From: an uncultured Oscillibacter sp.
GTDB lineage: Bacteria; Bacillota; Clostridia; Oscillospirales; Oscillospiraceae
Length of the DNA stretch: 64,000 bases
Direction: 5' to 3'
Assembly: GCA_905234565.1 (NCBI GenBank)
Contig: CAJOHW010000003.1
Coordinates: forward strand, 1 to 64,000
Position numbers and translations under genes: made by a program. Below the pieces are notes generated by a model that had not been told where the DNA came from, ran no database searches, and worked only from the letters and a program-made list of their open reading frames with translations. Numbering within the stretch: the first letter of the stretch is position 1; every line of letters begins with the position of its first letter. Below are positions 8,489 to 16,495 of the stretch, piece by piece.

Positions 8489-9088
8489 ATGGATCTGACC
8501 GCATTTCATTGGACCAGAGAGCCGGGAAACTTCACCATTCAGGAAAACAGCGTTGCGATTACAACGCTTCCGCATACCGATCTCTGGCAGCGCACCTATT
8601 ATCATTTCCGCAATGACAACGCGCCTGTTTTCCAGATGGAGACCGAGGAACCGTATTTCAGCTTCGTGGTAAAGACCAATTTTGAGGAGAGCCACCACCG
8701 TTTTGACCAGTGCGGCGTGGTGCTGTATCTGGACAGCGAAAACTGGCTGAAAGGGTCCGTGGAGTATGAAAATGGGGAATTTCAGCATCTTGGCAGCGTC
8801 GTGACAAACCATGGCTGGTCCGACTGGGCCACCACGGAGATTCCGGCCCATGTGAAAACCATGTGGTACCGTCTGAGCAGACGGCAGGACGATTACCGCA
8901 TCGAATGTTCCGAGGACGGCGTTCGGTACCGTCAAATGCGGATCTGCCACCTGCATGAGGGAAAGGACAGAATCCGGTTTGGCATTTACGCCTGTTCGCC
9001 GGAGGACTCCTCCTTTACGGCGGTTTTTACCGATATGCAAATGACGGAGTGCGCCTGGAAGGCCCACGACGGACAACAGCCGGATTGA
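8489..9088 (+). CDS. DUF1349 family protein (concanavalin-like fold)
   Basis: 199-residue soluble protein without signal peptide. The sequence pattern (an early W, FSFVVKT, GVVLYLDSENWLKGSVEY, WYRLSRR, a long aromatic-rich beta region) is that of the DUF1349 family, which adopts a concanavalin A-like beta sandwich and is usually presumed to bind carbohydrate. Family members have no established reaction. It begins 28 bases after the flavodiiron gene with a weak GGGAGA site and is followed by a strong terminator, so it probably shares that transcript. No functional link between the two is evident. Confidence 0.75.
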   Translation: MDLTAFHWTREPGNFTIQENSVAITTLPHTDLWQRTYYHFRNDNAPVFQMETEEPYFSFVVKTNFEESHHRFDQCGVVLYLDSENWLKGSVEYENGEFQHLGSVVTNHGWSDWATTEIPAHVKTMWYRLSRRQDDYRIECSEDGVRYRQMRICHLHEGKDRIRFGIYACSPEDSSFTAVFTDMQMTECAWKAHDGQQPD

Positions 9089-9092
9089 AAAT

Positions 9093-9145
9093 GAAAAAAC
9101 GGGCTGTCCCATCAGAAAGATGGGACAGCACGTTTTTGTTTTTAC
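9093..9145. terminator. Bidirectional terminator
   Basis: Stem GCTGTCCCATC (9103-9113) with GATGGGACAGC (9119-9129), flanked by A6 before and T5GT5 after. It serves the DUF1349 gene on the plus strand and the small convergent gene at 9142-9288 on the minus strand. Confidence 0.88.
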
Positions 9146-9288
9146 CGGATCTCCGCGCCGTCGCCCTTCAAAACGCGCTTGCGCTTGTACAGCCCACCCG
9201 GACCAGCTGTCTCCGCCGCCCGGACGGGTGCCAGCAGCGCGAAAAGCAGGCAGAGCGCCAGCGCGGTTTTTTCCCAGCGTCTCTTCAT
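9142..9288 (-). CDS. Small secreted or membrane-anchored basic peptide
   Basis: A 48-codon frame with a textbook AGGAGG site eight bases before the ATG at 9288. The product begins with a basic N-region and a hydrophobic core (ALALCLLFALLAPVRA) that looks like a signal peptide with cleavage after AxA-like VRA or RAA, leaving a short mature peptide of about 23 residues with a KRKR cluster. It is the only gene downstream of pilB on that strand, 59 bases after it, and probably shares its transcript. No family is recognised. The evidence is the ribosome site, the signal-like N-terminus and the terminator directly after the stop. Confidence 0.55.
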   Translation of the reverse strand: MKRRWEKTALALCLLFALLAPVRAAETAGPGGLYKRKRVLKGDGAEIR

Positions 9289-9347
9289 GAGGGAATCCTC
9301 CTGTGATATATTTATTTATGTTTATTTGAGAGGTTGGGATAGCACCC

Positions 9348-11057
9348 TCAGCCATTTTTGCTGATGACCCGGAGGACCTCTCCGGCTGTGGTGACGCCCT
9401 CCCGCATCAGGCGCAGGGCATTTTGGCGCATGGACACAAAGCCCTTCTCCGGACGCTTCAGGGCCTCTTCTATGGCCTTGCGGCCCCGCTGTTCGTAAAT
9501 CAGGGCGCTGACCTCCTCGTCAATGGACAGCATCTCAAATACCGCCGCCCGGCCCATATAGCCGCTGTTGTAGCACTCCGGACAGCCGGTGCCCCGGGAG
9601 AAGGGGAAGCGTTCCTCCGGCGTCAGGCCCAGGGACCGCAGTTCCATCTCCGACGGCTCATAGGTCTCCCGGCAGTGGGGACACACCCGCCGCACCAGAC
9701 GCTGGGAGATGACCCCCCGCAGGGCGCTGGCGATGACATAGGGCTCCACGCCGATGTCCCGCAGACGGTCAATGGTGCCCACGGCGTCGTTGGTGTGGAT
9801 GGTGGACAGGACGATGTGTCCGGTGATGGCCGCCCGCATGGCGATGCCCGCCGTCTCCCCGTCCCGGATCTCGCCCACGGCGATGATGTCCGGGTCCTGG
9901 CGCAGAATGGACCGCAGGCCCCCGGCAAAGGTCATGCCCGTCTTTTCGTTGATCTGCACCTGGTTCACGCCGTCCACGTTGTACTCCACCGGGTCCTCCA
10001 GGGTCACCAGATTCACCTCGTCCGTGTTCAGCTGGTTGATCATGGCGTACATGGTGGTGGTCTTGCCGCTGCCCGTGGGGCCCACCAGCAGCAGTACCCC
10101 GCTGCGAAGGCTCAGCATCTCGTCGTATTTCTCCAAATCCGCCCCCGTCAGGCCCACGGCGTCCTTGGTCACCCGGCCTCCGGACTTGTCCAAAAGCCGC
10201 AGGACGATCTTCTCCCCGTACACCGTAGGCAGGGTGGACACCCGTACGTCAATGCTCTTATCCTTCACCTGGATATTGAACCGGCCGTCCTGGGGCACCC
10301 GGCGCTCGGCAATGTCCAGACTGGCCATCACCTTGATCCGGGAGATGACGGAGGCCTGTAAGTTCTGGGGGATGGTCAGAATGCTGCGCATGACGCCGTC
10401 AATGCGCATCCGCACCCGCATATGGTCCTCCCGGGGCTCCATGTGGATGTCGCTGGCCCGCTCCGTCACGGACCGCTCCATCATGGAGTTCACCAGACGG
10501 ATGGTGGGGGCGCTGGTGGTGCCGGTGTCGTCTAAGCGGTTGGTGACGAAGGCGTTGCTCTGGGTGTAGTCCTCTTCATTGTTGGCGGCGGCCTCCCGCT
10601 TCATGTCCTCAATGGCTTTCGCCGCGCCCTCGTTGCTGTACAACACCTGGATGGCGTGTTCCACCCCGGCGGCAGTGGCCACCATGGGGACGATCTTCTT
10701 GCGGACCGCTTTTTTGATCTCCCCTGTGGCAAAAAAGTTCAACGGATCGCTCATGGCCAGGTACAGGGTGTCCTTCTCCATGCGGACCGGAACCACTTTG
10801 TGCTGCTTTGCCAGGTTCCGGGGCAGGGCCTGGGCCATGTCCGTGGGGATCGTCACCTTGGTCAGATCAATGAACTCGATGCCCAGCTGCATTTGCAGGG
10901 CCTCGATGAGCTGTGCCTCTGTAATGATGCCGTTTTCAATGAGCACGGTGCCCAGCCGGCTGCGGCTGGTCTTTTGCAGCTCCATACCCCGTTCCAACTG
11001 TTCCTTCGTAATCGCCCCGGCGGCGATGAGCAGTTCTCCAAGCCGCATAACCTGCAT
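9348..11057 (-). CDS. Type IV pilus / type II secretion assembly ATPase, PilB/GspE family
   Basis: 569-residue hexameric ATPase that powers pilin polymerisation at the inner face of the membrane. N-terminal MshEN-like domains (1-150) are followed by the ATPase core: Walker A GPTGSGKTT, Asp box LEDPVEYN, Walker B ILRQDPDIIAVGEIRD, His box TGHIVLSTIHTNDA, and a zinc-binding CPHC...CPEC pair near the C-terminus. Length and motifs are complete. AAGGAG precedes the start. No pilin, prepilin peptidase, PilC or PilT gene is next to it, so it is an orphan here and must act with components encoded elsewhere, or be a remnant locus. Confidence 0.92.
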   Translation of the reverse strand: MQVMRLGELLIAAGAITKEQLERGMELQKTSRSRLGTVLIENGIITEAQLIEALQMQLGIEFIDLTKVTIPTDMAQALPRNLAKQHKVVPVRMEKDTLYLAMSDPLNFFATGEIKKAVRKKIVPMVATAAGVEHAIQVLYSNEGAAKAIEDMKREAAANNEEDYTQSNAFVTNRLDDTGTTSAPTIRLVNSMMERSVTERASDIHMEPREDHMRVRMRIDGVMRSILTIPQNLQASVISRIKVMASLDIAERRVPQDGRFNIQVKDKSIDVRVSTLPTVYGEKIVLRLLDKSGGRVTKDAVGLTGADLEKYDEMLSLRSGVLLLVGPTGSGKTTTMYAMINQLNTDEVNLVTLEDPVEYNVDGVNQVQINEKTGMTFAGGLRSILRQDPDIIAVGEIRDGETAGIAMRAAITGHIVLSTIHTNDAVGTIDRLRDIGVEPYVIASALRGVISQRLVRRVCPHCRETYEPSEMELRSLGLTPEERFPFSRGTGCPECYNSGYMGRAAVFEMLSIDEEVSALIYEQRGRKAIEEALKRPEKGFVSMRQNALRLMREGVTTAGEVLRVISKNG

Positions 11058-11111
11058 AATCTCTCGCTCCTTACAATCGCATTTTGAAAATCATATACTA
11101 CGATTACTACG

Positions 11112-11141
11112 ATTATAGCACCGGCAAAAACGCCCTGTCAA
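11112..11141 (-). promoter_or_regulatory. Promoter of pilB-like gene
   Basis: Minus strand TTGACA (11141-11136), 18-base spacer, TATAAT (11117-11112). Strong match. The -35 lies inside one arm of the inverted repeat at 11131-11175. Confidence 0.7.
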
Positions 11142-11175
11142 CAGGCACAGCGTCTCCCGCACGGGTGACAGGGCG
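11131..11175. repeat. Inverted repeat between pilB and mntR-like genes
   Basis: Perfect 10-bp arms: CGCCCTGTCA (11131-11140) and TGACAGGGCG (11166-11175), 25 bases apart. One arm overlaps the -35 of the pilB promoter, so it may be an operator or the site of DNA looping. No T run follows, so a terminator is less likely. Confidence 0.5.
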
Positions 11176-11192
11176 ATCCGGCCCCAAATCCC

Positions 11193-11221
11193 TTGCAATC
11201 CCCAGCGTTCTCTGGTAGAAT
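11193..11221 (+). promoter_or_regulatory. Promoter of MntR/DtxR-like gene
   Basis: TTGCAA (11193-11198), 17-base spacer, TAGAAT (11216-11221), about 30 bases before the start codon. Confidence 0.5.
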
Positions 11222-11252
11222 AGAGGAAACTATTCCAGAGACAAGGAGGCGG

Positions 11253-11711
11253 ATGGCTGTGATCATTCATGAGTCGGCGGAAGACTATCTGGAATCCATT
11301 CTGGCCCTGCAAGAGCAGTTGGGAGAGGGGCAGGTGCGCTCCATTGACATTGTCAACCGCCTGGGCTACTCCAAGCCCAGTGTCAGCATTGCCATGAAGA
11401 AGCTGCGGGAGAACGGCTATATCTCCATGTCCCGGAACGGCGGCATTACCCTGAACGAGAGCGGCCTGGCCATCGCCGGGAACATCTACAACCGCCACAA
11501 GACCCTGACCCGGTTCTTTGAACTGCTGGGGGTGTCCCCGGTCCAGGCGGACGAGGACGCCTGCAAGGTGGAACACGACCTCAGCGTGGAGACTTTTGAC
11601 CGGATTGTGGACTTTCTCCGCCGCTGTCCCCGGATTGACCCATCGGTGGATCCGTCGAAAGGGCAGCAGGCCCAGTGCCCCGGGGGAACCCAAACGGAGA
11701 ACGTCTTCTGA
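11253..11711 (+). CDS. Metal-dependent transcriptional regulator, DtxR/MntR family
   Basis: 152-residue repressor. Winged helix at 1-65 (AEDYLESILALQ, then recognition helix YSKPSVSIAMKKL) and a dimerisation/metal domain after it (E and H residues in HKTLTRFFELLGV and DACKVEHDLSVETFDRI). Such proteins bind Mn or Fe and then repress metal uptake genes. The last 15 residues (from about KGQQAQCPGG) look like a non-conserved tail. The ATG at 11253 is only three bases from AAGGAGG, so translation may really begin at the in-frame GTG at 11259. No metal transporter is adjacent, so its targets lie elsewhere. Confidence 0.85.
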   Translation: MAVIIHESAEDYLESILALQEQLGEGQVRSIDIVNRLGYSKPSVSIAMKKLRENGYISMSRNGGITLNESGLAIAGNIYNRHKTLTRFFELLGVSPVQADEDACKVEHDLSVETFDRIVDFLRRCPRIDPSVDPSKGQQAQCPGGTQTENVF

Positions 11712-11721
11712 AACCGTACGC

Positions 11722-11760
11722 AAAAACCGCCGCCCCACCGTTTTTGGTGGGGCGGTTTGC
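11722..11760. terminator. Convergent terminator
   Basis: Stem CCCCACC (11733-11739) with GGTGGGG (11746-11752), extended imperfectly outward by AAACCG/CGGTTT. Loop GTTTTT. It lies between the convergent regulator and RND genes. Confidence 0.7.
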
Positions 11761-11780
11761 GTTGACGAAAATGCGGTTTC

Positions 11781-14700
11781 TCACGCCCGGACCCGGCGGC
11801 GGCGCCGGGAAAAGAGGCGGGGGATGTTGTCAATCACGGAGTAGAATACCGGCGTGAAGATCAACGTCACAATGGTAGAGATGATCATGCCGCTCATCAT
11901 GGTGACGCCCATATCCGTCATCATCTCATTGGTGTTGCCCCAGCCGATGGCCATGGGCACCATAGCAAGCACCGTGGTCAAGGTGGTCATCAGCACCGGA
12001 CGCACCCGCAGGGGACAGGCGTGGAGAATGGCGTCCTCCCGCTCCTCTCCCTCCCGGCGGCGGACGTTGATGTAGTCCACCAGGATGATGGAACTGTTCA
12101 CCACCGTGCCCGCCAGCATAATGAGGGCCACGATGGAGATCATGGAGATGTCCTTTCCCGTGAGAGGCAGGGCGAACAGGGCCCCGGAGAAGGCCACAGG
12201 CAGAATCAGCATGACGATAACCGGCATCAGGAAGGACTCGAACTGGGCCGCCAGCACGAAGTACACCAGGCCCATAGCAACCACAAGGGCCAGCCCTAAG
12301 TCGGCGTAGTTCTCCATCATGTCCTCATAGGCCCCGGCGGTCTCCGCGCTGTACCCCTGGGGGGTGGGATAGGCGTCCAAAATCTCATGGATCTGGGCGG
12401 TCATGGCGGTGGTGTTGCCGCTGCGGGTGCTGCCGGAGACCGTCACCTGCCGGGACTGGTTGTCCCGGGCGATGGACTGGGGGGCCTGCACCACGTTCAC
12501 CTCCGCCACGGAGGACAGCGCCACGGATCCCCCAAAGGCCGTGGACACGGCCATGGACCGCAAAGCGTCCAAACTCTGGGCCGCGACCCCGTCGCCCTTG
12601 ATCACCACGTCCAACTCCGTGTTGTCAATGGTGACGGTGGTGGCGGTGGCTCCGGTCAGTTCCGCCCGGACGGCGGCCCCCACCTGGGCGGCGGTCAGGC
12701 CGTACTGGGAAGCGGTCTGGCGGTTCATGGTGACTTCCACCTGGGGCACCCGCTCGGAAACGCTGCTGGTGACCTCCTGGGCGTCGGGCAGGGCGGAGAT
12801 CTCCCGGACCAGGTCCTCCGCCATTAAGGTCAGGGTGTCGTAGTTCTCCCCGGTGATCTCCACGTTGATGTCGTCGCCGCCCATCATGCTGCCCATGTCC
12901 GAGGCGCTGACGGTGATCTCACAGCCCGGGATATCCCGCAGTTTCTCCCGCAGATCCGCCGACACTTCCGCGGCACTGCGGTCCCGCTGGCTCCGGTCCA
13001 CCAGGTTCAGCCCCACAGTGGCGTCGCCGGAGGTCATCATAGACGTAATGCCGCCGCTGCCGCCGGACACCATGTAGTAGCAGTTTTCCAGTTCCGGCAC
13101 TTCCCGCTCCACCACGGCCACCACCTGTTCCGCGATGTCCACAGTTTCCTCCGTGCTGGACCCAATGGGCAGGGACACGGACACATTGACCTCTCCCTGG
13201 TCCATGTCCGGAATCAGCACCATATTGGTTCCGGCGCAGGCAATCAGGAACACCGCCACCATGGCGGCACAGGCCAGCATTCCGACACCTAAATGATAGG
13301 TGAAGAACCGGAGAATGGCCAGATAGCCGTTATAGAGGCCGATGCGAAGCCGCCCGAAGAAGCCGGGACGGCGGTTCACGTCCAAATGCCCCCGGCGGGC
13401 CCTGGCGCTGTCCAGCATGAGGTAGCACAGAAGCGGCACCCAGGTCAACGCGATCACCAGGGACGCCAAAATCAAAAAGGCGATGGTCAGGCAGAAGTCC
13501 TTAAACATCATGCCGGCGGTGCCTCCGGTGAGCCCCAGAGGCAGGAACACCGCCACGGTGGTGAGGGTGGAGGCCACCACGGAGGTGGTGACTTCCCGGG
13601 TACCCTCCACGCAGGCCTCCTCCCGGTCATAGCCCTCTGAGGCGAAGCGGTAGATGTTTTCCAGCACCACAATGGAGTTGTCCACAATCATGCCCACGCC
13701 CATGGCAATGCCGCCTAAGCTCATCATGTTCAGCGTCAGATCGAACACGTTCATCAGCACGAACACCGTCAGAATGCACACGGGCATAGAGATGGCGATG
13801 GTCATGGTGGGGCCGAAGCGCCGCAGGAAGAGAAAGACGATAATGGCCGCCAGTCCCACGCCTAAGACGATGTTCTGCATGGCGGACTGCACCGCCTGGT
13901 TAATATAGTCCGCGGCGCTGTACGCCACATAGTACCGCAGTTCCGGGTTCTCCGCCGACAGGCGTTCCAATCGCTCTACCACCGCCGACGCCGCCCCGGC
14001 CTCATTGGCCCCGGACTGCTTGGAGACCAGCAGCAGCACGCACTCCTGTCCGCTCATTTTGGCGATGGTGTCCCGGTCCTTGTCCTCTAAGGACACCTCC
14101 GCCACCTCTCCCAGCCGCACGGCTCCCCCGGCGGGCAGGGTGATGAGGGTGTTTTCCACGTCCGTCAGAGAGGTGTACTTGGCGTCGGTGGAGACGGTGA
14201 GGGTCTTTTTCCCGTTGTGGACCTCGCCGCCGGGATAGAGCAGGTTCTCCGCCGCCAGGAACTGGGAGATATAGCTGTTGCTCAGGCCGTAGCCCTCGGA
14301 CCGGGCGCTGTCCAGCCGGACGGCGATCTCCTGTTCCGTGCCGCCGTAGATGGTCACGGAGGCAATGCCGTCAATGCGCTCCAGGGCCGGGACCACCACG
14401 TCCTCCGCCAGGGTTTGCAGACGGTTCAGATCATCTCCCTGCAAGGCGATGTAGGCCGTGGGCATGAGGTCGGAGATATTGATGTTCAAAATAATGGGTT
14501 TCGTGGCGTCCTCCGGCAACGACGCCATGTCAAACTGCTCCCGCAGACGGGTGGCGGCCTGGTCCAAGTCCGTCCCGTCCACGTACTGGATCCGCAGGAC
14601 GCTGGCCCCGTCGGAGGAGGTGGAGGACACCTCCTCCACCCCGGACACCGACATGGCGGCGCTCTCCAAGGGCCGGGTCACCAGTTCCTCAATGTCCGTG

Positions 14701-14867
14701 GGGTTGGCCCCGTTGTAATAGCACATGACCACCGCCACCGGGGCCTCCATATCCGGAAGCAAAGACATTTGCAGCCGGGTGGAGAACACCACGCCAAAGA
14801 TCAATATCATGATCACCGCCAGGATGGTGGAGACCTTGTGCCGGATGCAAAACCGCGCTACGCTCAT
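11781..14867 (-). CDS. RND-family efflux transporter (AcrB/HAE1 type)
   Basis: 1028-residue inner-membrane proton-driven drug or lipid exporter. Layout is the full RND duplication: TM1 at about 12-32, first large extracytoplasmic loop to about 330, TM2-6 to about 470, TM7 near 530, second large loop to about 850, then TM8-12. The TM4 region reads GMGMIVDNSIVVLENIYR, keeping one of the two acidic residues of Gram-negative AcrB (VDN rather than VDD). Start ATG overlaps the stop of the upstream MFP gene by four bases (ATGA), so expression is coupled. Last gene of the tetR-tolC-MFP-RND operon. Substrate is unknown. Confidence 0.93.
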   Translation of the reverse strand: MSVARFCIRHKVSTILAVIMILIFGVVFSTRLQMSLLPDMEAPVAVVMCYYNGANPTDIEELVTRPLESAAMSVSGVEEVSSTSSDGASVLRIQYVDGTDLDQAATRLREQFDMASLPEDATKPIILNINISDLMPTAYIALQGDDLNRLQTLAEDVVVPALERIDGIASVTIYGGTEQEIAVRLDSARSEGYGLSNSYISQFLAAENLLYPGGEVHNGKKTLTVSTDAKYTSLTDVENTLITLPAGGAVRLGEVAEVSLEDKDRDTIAKMSGQECVLLLVSKQSGANEAGAASAVVERLERLSAENPELRYYVAYSAADYINQAVQSAMQNIVLGVGLAAIIVFLFLRRFGPTMTIAISMPVCILTVFVLMNVFDLTLNMMSLGGIAMGVGMIVDNSIVVLENIYRFASEGYDREEACVEGTREVTTSVVASTLTTVAVFLPLGLTGGTAGMMFKDFCLTIAFLILASLVIALTWVPLLCYLMLDSARARRGHLDVNRRPGFFGRLRIGLYNGYLAILRFFTYHLGVGMLACAAMVAVFLIACAGTNMVLIPDMDQGEVNVSVSLPIGSSTEETVDIAEQVVAVVEREVPELENCYYMVSGGSGGITSMMTSGDATVGLNLVDRSQRDRSAAEVSADLREKLRDIPGCEITVSASDMGSMMGGDDINVEITGENYDTLTLMAEDLVREISALPDAQEVTSSVSERVPQVEVTMNRQTASQYGLTAAQVGAAVRAELTGATATTVTIDNTELDVVIKGDGVAAQSLDALRSMAVSTAFGGSVALSSVAEVNVVQAPQSIARDNQSRQVTVSGSTRSGNTTAMTAQIHEILDAYPTPQGYSAETAGAYEDMMENYADLGLALVVAMGLVYFVLAAQFESFLMPVIVMLILPVAFSGALFALPLTGKDISMISIVALIMLAGTVVNSSIILVDYINVRRREGEEREDAILHACPLRVRPVLMTTLTTVLAMVPMAIGWGNTNEMMTDMGVTMMSGMIISTIVTLIFTPVFYSVIDNIPRLFSRRRRRVRA

Positions 14868-16477
14868 GCAGTCCCTCCCACCAGCCGTACGGGCGCGCCG
14901 TCGGTGACGTAGGACTGGCCTACGGTGATAAGCAGTTCCCCGCCGGTGAGGCCGGAGAGGATCTCCGTGACGCCGGAGCCGGTAAGCCCTGTGGTGACGG
15001 GTACGTACTTCGCCGTGCCGTTCTCCACGGTGTACACATACTGGGCGGTTCCGCTGGTCAATACCGCCTCAGAGGGCACCACGATGGCGCTGTCCACCCG
15101 GTCCGTGTGGAAGGTGACATCGGCGAACATCCCCGCCATCAGATCCTCCATGCCCTCCGGCAGGGACAGCGTCACGGTGTACAGCCGGGTCTGGACGTTG
15201 GCGGACTTCTCAATAGACCGGATCTCCGCCGTCAGGGACCGGTCCACAGAGGCGATGTACACATCCGCCCGGTCCCCCGCCGAGAGCTTGGGCACCAGGG
15301 CCTCCGACACGGAGGTGGTGAGCTTCATGCGGTCCATGCCGTTGATCACCGCCAGGGGGGCGGCGTTGGAGATGTAGCTGTTCTCAATGGCGTTGAAAGA
15401 CGCCAGCAGTCCCCCGATGGGGGCGATGACGTTGCCCTGGTCGTCCACGTCGGAGAGGACCCCGTCCAGCTGCTGCACCCCGGACTTGGCGTTCTCAATC
15501 CCCGCCTCCAACTGGGCCAGGGTAGAGTTCCGGGTACTCTCCAGCTGCCGGACCTGCAGCTCCGCGTTGTCCCGGTTCAAAACCAGCTGGGTCAGCTGGA
15601 AGCGGGACTGGTTGATCTGGACCCGCATCTGCTCCACGGAGAAACGGGACTGGTCCAGCTGGGCCTGGGTGGATTCCAGGGACTGCTTCAGCTGGGAGAT
15701 GGTGTATTCCAGCTGGTCCCGGGAGGATTTCAGCTGGTCCAGCTGAATCTTCGCCTGATCCGCCGCGATCCGGGCCTGGTCCAGTTCCTTCTGGGAGGCC
15801 GCCCCGGCGGCGAACAGGGCCTGGGTGTCGGTGACGTTCTTCTGGGCCAGGGCCACCTGCCGCTCCGTCAGTTCCACCTGGGGGTCCAGCTGGTCCAGCT
15901 GGGTCTGGGTCATGGAGATCTGATTCTCAATCAGGGGCAGGTTCCCCTCGGACACGGCGATCTGCTGCTCCGTCACGGGGATCTGCCGCTCCGCCAGGTC
16001 GATCTGCTCCTGGACGGAGGCGATCTGTCCCTCCGCCACGGCCACGTTCTCCCGGGCCACGGCGATCTGCTTGTCAAAGAGTTCCCGCTGGTCGTTGAAG
16101 CTCTGGACGGCGGAGTCATAGCCGATTTTGGCGGCGTTGTAGGAGGACAGGGTGCTGTCCAAATCCAGGCGGCACAGCACCTCGCCCCGGCGGACCGTGT
16201 CCCCCGCCTCCACGTAAGTGGCAATGCACTTGGCGGCCACGCCCACCATAATGGTGGCCTCCTCCTCCGGCACCACCCGTCCGGAGACTTTGTTGTCCGT
16301 GGCGATGCTCTGGGCTGTCACCACCGATGCCTGCACCGCCACCCCGACAGGTTCCTCACCCGCGGGATTCTCTCCGGGATCGGTTTTCGATTCCCTGCCG
16401 CAGGCCGCCAGGCTCACCGCCAGGAGTCCGGCCAGAACCGCCGCCAGGATCCTCCGGCGGCTTTGATAGAGAGCCAT
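14864..16477 (-). CDS. Membrane fusion (periplasmic adaptor) lipoprotein, HlyD/AcrA family
   Basis: 537 residues. The N-terminus has a lipoprotein signal with lipobox LAVSLAAC (Cys near 26). A lipoyl/barrel-sandwich half follows (VSGRVVPEEEATIMVGV), then a very long helical hairpin of about 220 residues with repeated QI and QL heptads (about 110-330), the second lipoyl half, a beta barrel (LYTVTLSLPEGM) and a membrane-proximal domain. Typical AcrA-type adaptors are near 380-400 residues, so the hairpin is strikingly extended. The start is the ATG at 16477 with GAGGTG six bases upstream; a GTG three codons earlier is possible. It links the RND pump to the TolC-like protein encoded just upstream. 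Confidence 0.9.
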   Translation of the reverse strand: MALYQSRRRILAAVLAGLLAVSLAACGRESKTDPGENPAGEEPVGVAVQASVVTAQSIATDNKVSGRVVPEEEATIMVGVAAKCIATYVEAGDTVRRGEVLCRLDLDSTLSSYNAAKIGYDSAVQSFNDQRELFDKQIAVARENVAVAEGQIASVQEQIDLAERQIPVTEQQIAVSEGNLPLIENQISMTQTQLDQLDPQVELTERQVALAQKNVTDTQALFAAGAASQKELDQARIAADQAKIQLDQLKSSRDQLEYTISQLKQSLESTQAQLDQSRFSVEQMRVQINQSRFQLTQLVLNRDNAELQVRQLESTRNSTLAQLEAGIENAKSGVQQLDGVLSDVDDQGNVIAPIGGLLASFNAIENSYISNAAPLAVINGMDRMKLTTSVSEALVPKLSAGDRADVYIASVDRSLTAEIRSIEKSANVQTRLYTVTLSLPEGMEDLMAGMFADVTFHTDRVDSAIVVPSEAVLTSGTAQYVYTVENGTAKYVPVTTGLTGSGVTEILSGLTGGELLITVGQSYVTDGAPVRLVGGTA

Positions 16478-16495
16478 AGGTTGCACCTCGTTTTC

